DNA of 9,480 nt from PCC-9228 sp964477525 (GTDB lineage: Bacteria; Cyanobacteriota; Cyanobacteriia; Cyanobacteriales; PCC-9228): assembly GCA_964477525.1 (NCBI GenBank), contig CAYZHY010000134.1, forward strand, positions 1 to 9,480, read 5' to 3'. Position numbers and translations under genes: made by a program. The notes under the pieces are model-generated. The model searched no databases. It had not been told where the DNA came from and saw only the letters and a list, made by a program, of their open reading frames with translations. Of the stretch, positions 6,186-9,480 are shown in pieces; the first letter of the stretch is position 1, and each line of letters starts with the position of its first letter.

Positions 6186-8378
6186 ATGTCATCTGCCGAC
6201 TGGATTGCCACAGCCGAGGAATATCTCCAACAAGGAAAACACCAGCAAGCCGCCACCACTTGCCAAACCATTCTCCAGCAACAACCAAACAACGCCACCG
6301 CCTACAAACTCCTAGGCAATATCTACCAGCAACAGGGAGATAATACCGCCGCCAAACAAGCCTACGAAACCGCCATTTCCCTATCGCCAGATTTCGCCGA
6401 AGCCTACGCCAACCTCGGCAACATTTACCTACAACAAAAACAGTGGCAAGCCGCCATCGAAAACTATCAAACCGCCATTCGCCTCAATCCCAACTTAGCC
6501 GGCGTCTATCGCAACCTAGCCAAACTGTGGCAAGCCAAAGGCGACCAAAACCAAGCCACCGACTGCTGGCAAACTGCCTACGAATTGGAACTTGATAAAC
6601 TCCCTGCCGAGGGATATTTCGCCGTCGGCAATCGCTATTTCCAGCAACAAAAACTAGAAGTTGCCAGAGAATGCTACCAACAGGCCATCCAAAAGCGGGA
6701 TAATTACACAGCCGCCTGGCAAAATTTAGGAGAAGTATATTTTTGGCAGCAACAGTGGGAAAATGCCATTGAATGTTTTGAGAAAGTGATTCGTTACCAT
6801 CCGAACATTGCTGCCGCCTATCGGGGATTGGCGAAAACCTACCAGAAGCTAAATCAACCGCAAAAATCTTCCCAAGCGTGGTTTGAAGCTTTGCAGTTGC
6901 AGCCAGAATGGGGAGAAGCCGAAGAATATCTTACCTTGGGGAATAATTTTATTGGATACCGAGACTGGGAGAAAGCCAAGCAATGCTACCAGCAAGCCAT
7001 TGCTATGCAGCCAGACTACAGCCAGGCATATCACAATTTAGCGGAAATCTATAGGGCACAGCAACAGTGGCAAGCTGCCGTTGACTGCTATCGCCACGAA
7101 ATCGAAATCAATGTTTCTGCAGCGGCGGCGAGTAGCTATCGAAAAATCGTAGAAGCATTGACAAATATCGAACAGTGGGAAGAAGCGATAGATTTCTGCC
7201 AGCAGGGAATTTCTCACTATCCCGAAAATTGGGAACTGTACGCTCAGTTAGGCAATATCGAACTACAATGGCAACAATGGGAGGAAGCTAGGGAAGCTTA
7301 CCAACAAGCCATTGCCTGCCAGCCAAGTTCTGAAAATGCTTGGTGGTTGTATTCGCAACTTGGCTATATTTACCAACAATTGGATAATTTACCGGCAGCA
7401 GTTACAGCGTATCAAAAAGCCGTTCAATTGCAAGCGCGTGGTTGGCCATCTTCTGGCATGGTCAAACAATTGGCAAGTGAATGGCAGAGGCAAAGCCATT
7501 CTACCGATAGCGAAGTGGCAACCATTGCTACCATACACCACCTTCCCACTTCTGGGGGAACAGTGATTTGTAAATGTTTGGCAAGCCAACCCCATGTGGT
7601 TTTGTTAAGCGAACTACATCCTTTACGCCAAACTCCCAATTTCAATGCTTTTGACCCCATACCGCAATTTTTCAATAATTATCCTGAGATTGCCGATTAT
7701 TCTATTTCTTCTCGTCAAGGGGTATTTTTAGATAGAGTGGATTGGATTTATCAGAAAGCAGCCAAAGCTGGGAAACAACTAATTCTGAGAGACCATGTAT
7801 TTACGGATTTTCTTCCTAAATATTCGCCGTACAAAACCTCGACATTGGTAAATTTGTTAAAGCAAGAGTATATTGTACGTCCGGTGGTTACTTTACGCAA
7901 TCCCATCGATGCGTTTTTATCCAGTAAAATGCGAGGGTGGCATCAGGGATTAACGTTTGATGAATATTGCGATCGCGTATTATCTTTTATCAATACCTAC
8001 GCTGGCGTTCCCATCTTTCATTATGAAGATTTTACCATCAATCCCCAATCGGTTATCCAGCAAATTTGTGCGTATTTATCTTTAGACTATAGAAGTGACT
8101 TCCTAGAAAACTTCCATAACATTCAATTAACTGGCAATAGCGGTCGAAAATCCCAAGAAAAATCCATTGTACCGCAGCAAACCAGAGAATTTGATAGCGA
8201 ATTTCGCCAAGAAGTTCTCCATTCCCCTACTTACCAAAAACTTTGCCAGCGATTTGGATACGAAAGCGACCCAGCCAAACATGCCATCAAACAATCCCAC
8301 ATCGTCGCCGAATTTTTCGGAGAAAAACCAGCAACCAGCGACTTTTTAACCTGGTGTCAGCAAGTCAGCCAAACATAA
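6186..8378 (+). CDS. TPR-repeat sulfotransferase fusion protein
   Basis: A 730-residue protein with two parts. Residues about 5-425 are tandem 34-residue TPR units (e.g. 37-70, 71-104, 245-278, 279-312, 350-383, 388-420), unusually rich in Gln and Trp; TPRs bind partner proteins or peptides. Residues about 445-730 form a sulfotransferase domain: a 5'-phosphosulfate-binding loop-like TIHHLPTSGGTVICKCL (449-465), the 3'-phosphate motif VVTLRNPIDAFLSSK (567-581) with R571 and S579, HYEDFTINP (612-620), and TGNSGRKS (649-656). The family transfers sulfate from PAPS to hydroxyls of carbohydrates, proteins or small molecules; this acceptor is unknown. There is no signal peptide or membrane helix, so it should be cytoplasmic. 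Residues 26-309 are encoded by a block almost identical to part of the next gene. The start aligns exactly with that gene's start. Confidence 0.85.
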   Translation: MSSADWIATAEEYLQQGKHQQAATTCQTILQQQPNNATAYKLLGNIYQQQGDNTAAKQAYETAISLSPDFAEAYANLGNIYLQQKQWQAAIENYQTAIRLNPNLAGVYRNLAKLWQAKGDQNQATDCWQTAYELELDKLPAEGYFAVGNRYFQQQKLEVARECYQQAIQKRDNYTAAWQNLGEVYFWQQQWENAIECFEKVIRYHPNIAAAYRGLAKTYQKLNQPQKSSQAWFEALQLQPEWGEAEEYLTLGNNFIGYRDWEKAKQCYQQAIAMQPDYSQAYHNLAEIYRAQQQWQAAVDCYRHEIEINVSAAAASSYRKIVEALTNIEQWEEAIDFCQQGISHYPENWELYAQLGNIELQWQQWEEAREAYQQAIACQPSSENAWWLYSQLGYIYQQLDNLPAAVTAYQKAVQLQARGWPSSGMVKQLASEWQRQSHSTDSEVATIATIHHLPTSGGTVICKCLASQPHVVLLSELHPLRQTPNFNAFDPIPQFFNNYPEIADYSISSRQGVFLDRVDWIYQKAAKAGKQLILRDHVFTDFLPKYSPYKTSTLVNLLKQEYIVRPVVTLRNPIDAFLSSKMRGWHQGLTFDEYCDRVLSFINTYAGVPIFHYEDFTINPQSVIQQICAYLSLDYRSDFLENFHNIQLTGNSGRKSQEKSIVPQQTREFDSEFRQEVLHSPTYQKLCQRFGYESDPAKHAIKQSHIVAEFFGEKPATSDFLTWCQQVSQT
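6261..7112 (+). repeat. 852-bp direct repeat, copy 1
   Basis: Matches 8518-9369 base for base at an offset of 2257, except position 6288 (A here, G at 8545; residue 35 Asn here, Asp in the other copy). It encodes residues 26-309 of this TPR protein in the same frame as in the second. The edges are sharp: T versus A just before the block, G versus C just after. Beyond both edges the paralogues are clearly diverged. Confidence 0.97.
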
Positions 8379-8442
8379 TCCCAACCATCCATTTATATTA
8401 AGAAGAATTCAAATAGAACGATTGACCCAAGAAAACAAGACC
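8379..8442 (+). other. Short spacer between tandem TPR genes
   Basis: A 64-base AT-rich gap with no terminator hairpin and no convincing promoter or Shine-Dalgarno. The two TPR genes are therefore probably cotranscribed. It does not resemble the 60 bases upstream of the first TPR gene, so the duplication did not recently copy the promoter region. Confidence 0.5.
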
Positions 8443-9480
8443 ATGCCATCGACCATCGACTGGGAAAAAATTGAAGAATATTTGCAAAGCGGTCAACTGC
8501 AAACCGCAGAAACCCTATGCCAAACCATTCTCCAGCAACAACCAGACAACGCCACCGCCTACAAACTCCTAGGCAATATCTACCAGCAACAGGGAGATAA
8601 TACCGCCGCCAAACAAGCCTACGAAACCGCCATTTCCCTATCGCCAGATTTCGCCGAAGCCTACGCCAACCTCGGCAACATTTACCTACAACAAAAACAG
8701 TGGCAAGCCGCCATCGAAAACTATCAAACCGCCATTCGCCTCAATCCCAACTTAGCCGGCGTCTATCGCAACCTAGCCAAACTGTGGCAAGCCAAAGGCG
8801 ACCAAAACCAAGCCACCGACTGCTGGCAAACTGCCTACGAATTGGAACTTGATAAACTCCCTGCCGAGGGATATTTCGCCGTCGGCAATCGCTATTTCCA
8901 GCAACAAAAACTAGAAGTTGCCAGAGAATGCTACCAACAGGCCATCCAAAAGCGGGATAATTACACAGCCGCCTGGCAAAATTTAGGAGAAGTATATTTT
9001 TGGCAGCAACAGTGGGAAAATGCCATTGAATGTTTTGAGAAAGTGATTCGTTACCATCCGAACATTGCTGCCGCCTATCGGGGATTGGCGAAAACCTACC
9101 AGAAGCTAAATCAACCGCAAAAATCTTCCCAAGCGTGGTTTGAAGCTTTGCAGTTGCAGCCAGAATGGGGAGAAGCCGAAGAATATCTTACCTTGGGGAA
9201 TAATTTTATTGGATACCGAGACTGGGAGAAAGCCAAGCAATGCTACCAGCAAGCCATTGCTATGCAGCCAGACTACAGCCAGGCATATCACAATTTAGCG
9301 GAAATCTATAGGGCACAGCAACAGTGGCAAGCTGCCGTTGACTGCTATCGCCACGAAATCGAAATCAATCCCCAAACAGCAGCGAGTAGCTATCAGAAAC
9401 TTATCCAAGTATTGGTCAAAACCAGACAGTGGGAAGAAGCAATAGATTTCTGCCAGCAAGCCACGCAACATTTTCCCGAA
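8443..9480 (+). CDS. Second TPR protein, paralogue of the first, cut by the right edge
   Basis: An open frame of 346 codons from ATG 8443 to the window end without a stop. Residues 1-25 differ from the first paralogue at roughly half of positions (MPSTIDWEKIEEYLQSGQLQ here) but align without gaps. Residues 26-309 are identical except D35 in place of N35. From residue 310 the proteins diverge again and this one is a codon shorter (PQTAASSYQ against VSAAAASSYR), yet remain related (shared RQWEEAIDFCQQ-like TPR). All visible sequence is TPR; a C-terminal sulfotransferase domain like its neighbour's is likely but lies beyond the edge. It has no signal peptide. It starts 64 bases after the first gene's stop and is probably in the same operon. 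Confidence 0.85.
   Translation, partial: MPSTIDWEKIEEYLQSGQLQTAETLCQTILQQQPDNATAYKLLGNIYQQQGDNTAAKQAYETAISLSPDFAEAYANLGNIYLQQKQWQAAIENYQTAIRLNPNLAGVYRNLAKLWQAKGDQNQATDCWQTAYELELDKLPAEGYFAVGNRYFQQQKLEVARECYQQAIQKRDNYTAAWQNLGEVYFWQQQWENAIECFEKVIRYHPNIAAAYRGLAKTYQKLNQPQKSSQAWFEALQLQPEWGEAEEYLTLGNNFIGYRDWEKAKQCYQQAIAMQPDYSQAYHNLAEIYRAQQQWQAAVDCYRHEIEINPQTAASSYQKLIQVLVKTRQWEEAIDFCQQATQHFPE
8518..9369 (+). repeat. 852-bp direct repeat, copy 2
   Basis: Second copy of the block at 6261-7112, in the same orientation and same reading frame, with a single difference at 8545. After it the alignment needs a one-codon gap (offset drops from 2257 to 2254 at AGTAGCTAT, 7131 and 9385). Confidence 0.97.

Larger units (their letters stand above)
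513..7976. repeat. Dispersed HIP1 octamers (GCGATCGC)
   Basis: Twelve copies by eye, starting at 513, 810, 1700, 1716, 2503, 2592, 2680, 3341, 4823, 5113, 5169 and 7969. They occur in genes and spacers alike. None lies in the repeated TPR block or elsewhere between 5177 and 7968, which is a noticeable gap compared with the rest. The coordinates given span the first to the last copy. Confidence 0.85.

Noticed and set aside
6849..7034. 61-codon minus-strand open frame that occurs twice, identically (also at 9106-9291)
   Set aside because: It is the shadow of the TPR coding strand; both copies exist because the 852-bp block is repeated, not because the frame is under selection.
6186..9480. CRISPR-like or transposon-like repetition in the right third
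   Set aside because: The internal periodicity is 102 bases in frame (TPR units) and the long repeat keeps the reading frame, with no terminal inverted repeats, target duplications or transposase.
1..9480. A novel defence, toxin-antitoxin or biosynthetic system
   Set aside because: No nuclease, helicase, toxin, reverse transcriptase or modular synthase is present; apart from the items listed, the genes are ordinary transport and housekeeping functions.

Overview
The window comes from a cyanobacterium. I count twelve copies of the palindrome GCGATCGC (HIP1), far above the fraction of one expected by chance in 9.5 kb, and HIP1 abundance is a cyanobacterial hallmark. The genes fit: a CsaA-type tRNA-binding protein, SufE, and Gln-rich TPR proteins of a kind common in filamentous cyanobacteria. 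No rRNA, tRNA, CRISPR array, transposase or phage gene is visible.

Layout. Positions 1-293 are non-coding or hold the last codons of something outside the window. A rightward block follows: a GPH-type sugar/cation symporter (294-1688), a strong hairpin terminator built from two HIP1 sites (1699-1732), a small cysteine-containing lipoprotein (1762-2139), an AT-rich spacer with a 22-bp palindrome and a candidate promoter (2140-2389), a sodium:solute symporter (2390-4198), a 63-residue membrane-anchored protein (4230-4421) and a GNAT acetyltransferase (4468-4944). The two transporters belong to different superfamilies, and no sugar-catabolic enzyme accompanies them, so their substrates cannot be read from context.

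The convergent spacer 4945-5188 holds an extended -10 promoter, a foldable segment and a hairpin with flanking A/T runs. Together these could be a short non-coding RNA gene, and the hairpin also serves as terminator for the leftward genes. The leftward genes are csaA-like (5700-6056) and sufE (5189-5620), the latter with its own promoter candidate.

The right third holds two tandem TPR genes. The first (6186-8378) is complete: about 430 residues of TPRs followed by a sulfotransferase domain. The second (8443 to beyond the right edge) starts in the same way. An 852-bp block (6261-7112 and 8518-9369) is identical between them except for one base, while the coding sequence on both sides of the block is clearly diverged. 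This is the most striking feature of the window and looks like recent gene conversion between paralogues, or an assembly artefact that should be excluded.

I do not see convincing evidence for a wholly new multi-gene system. The items most worth following are the TPR/sulfotransferase pair and the candidate small RNA.
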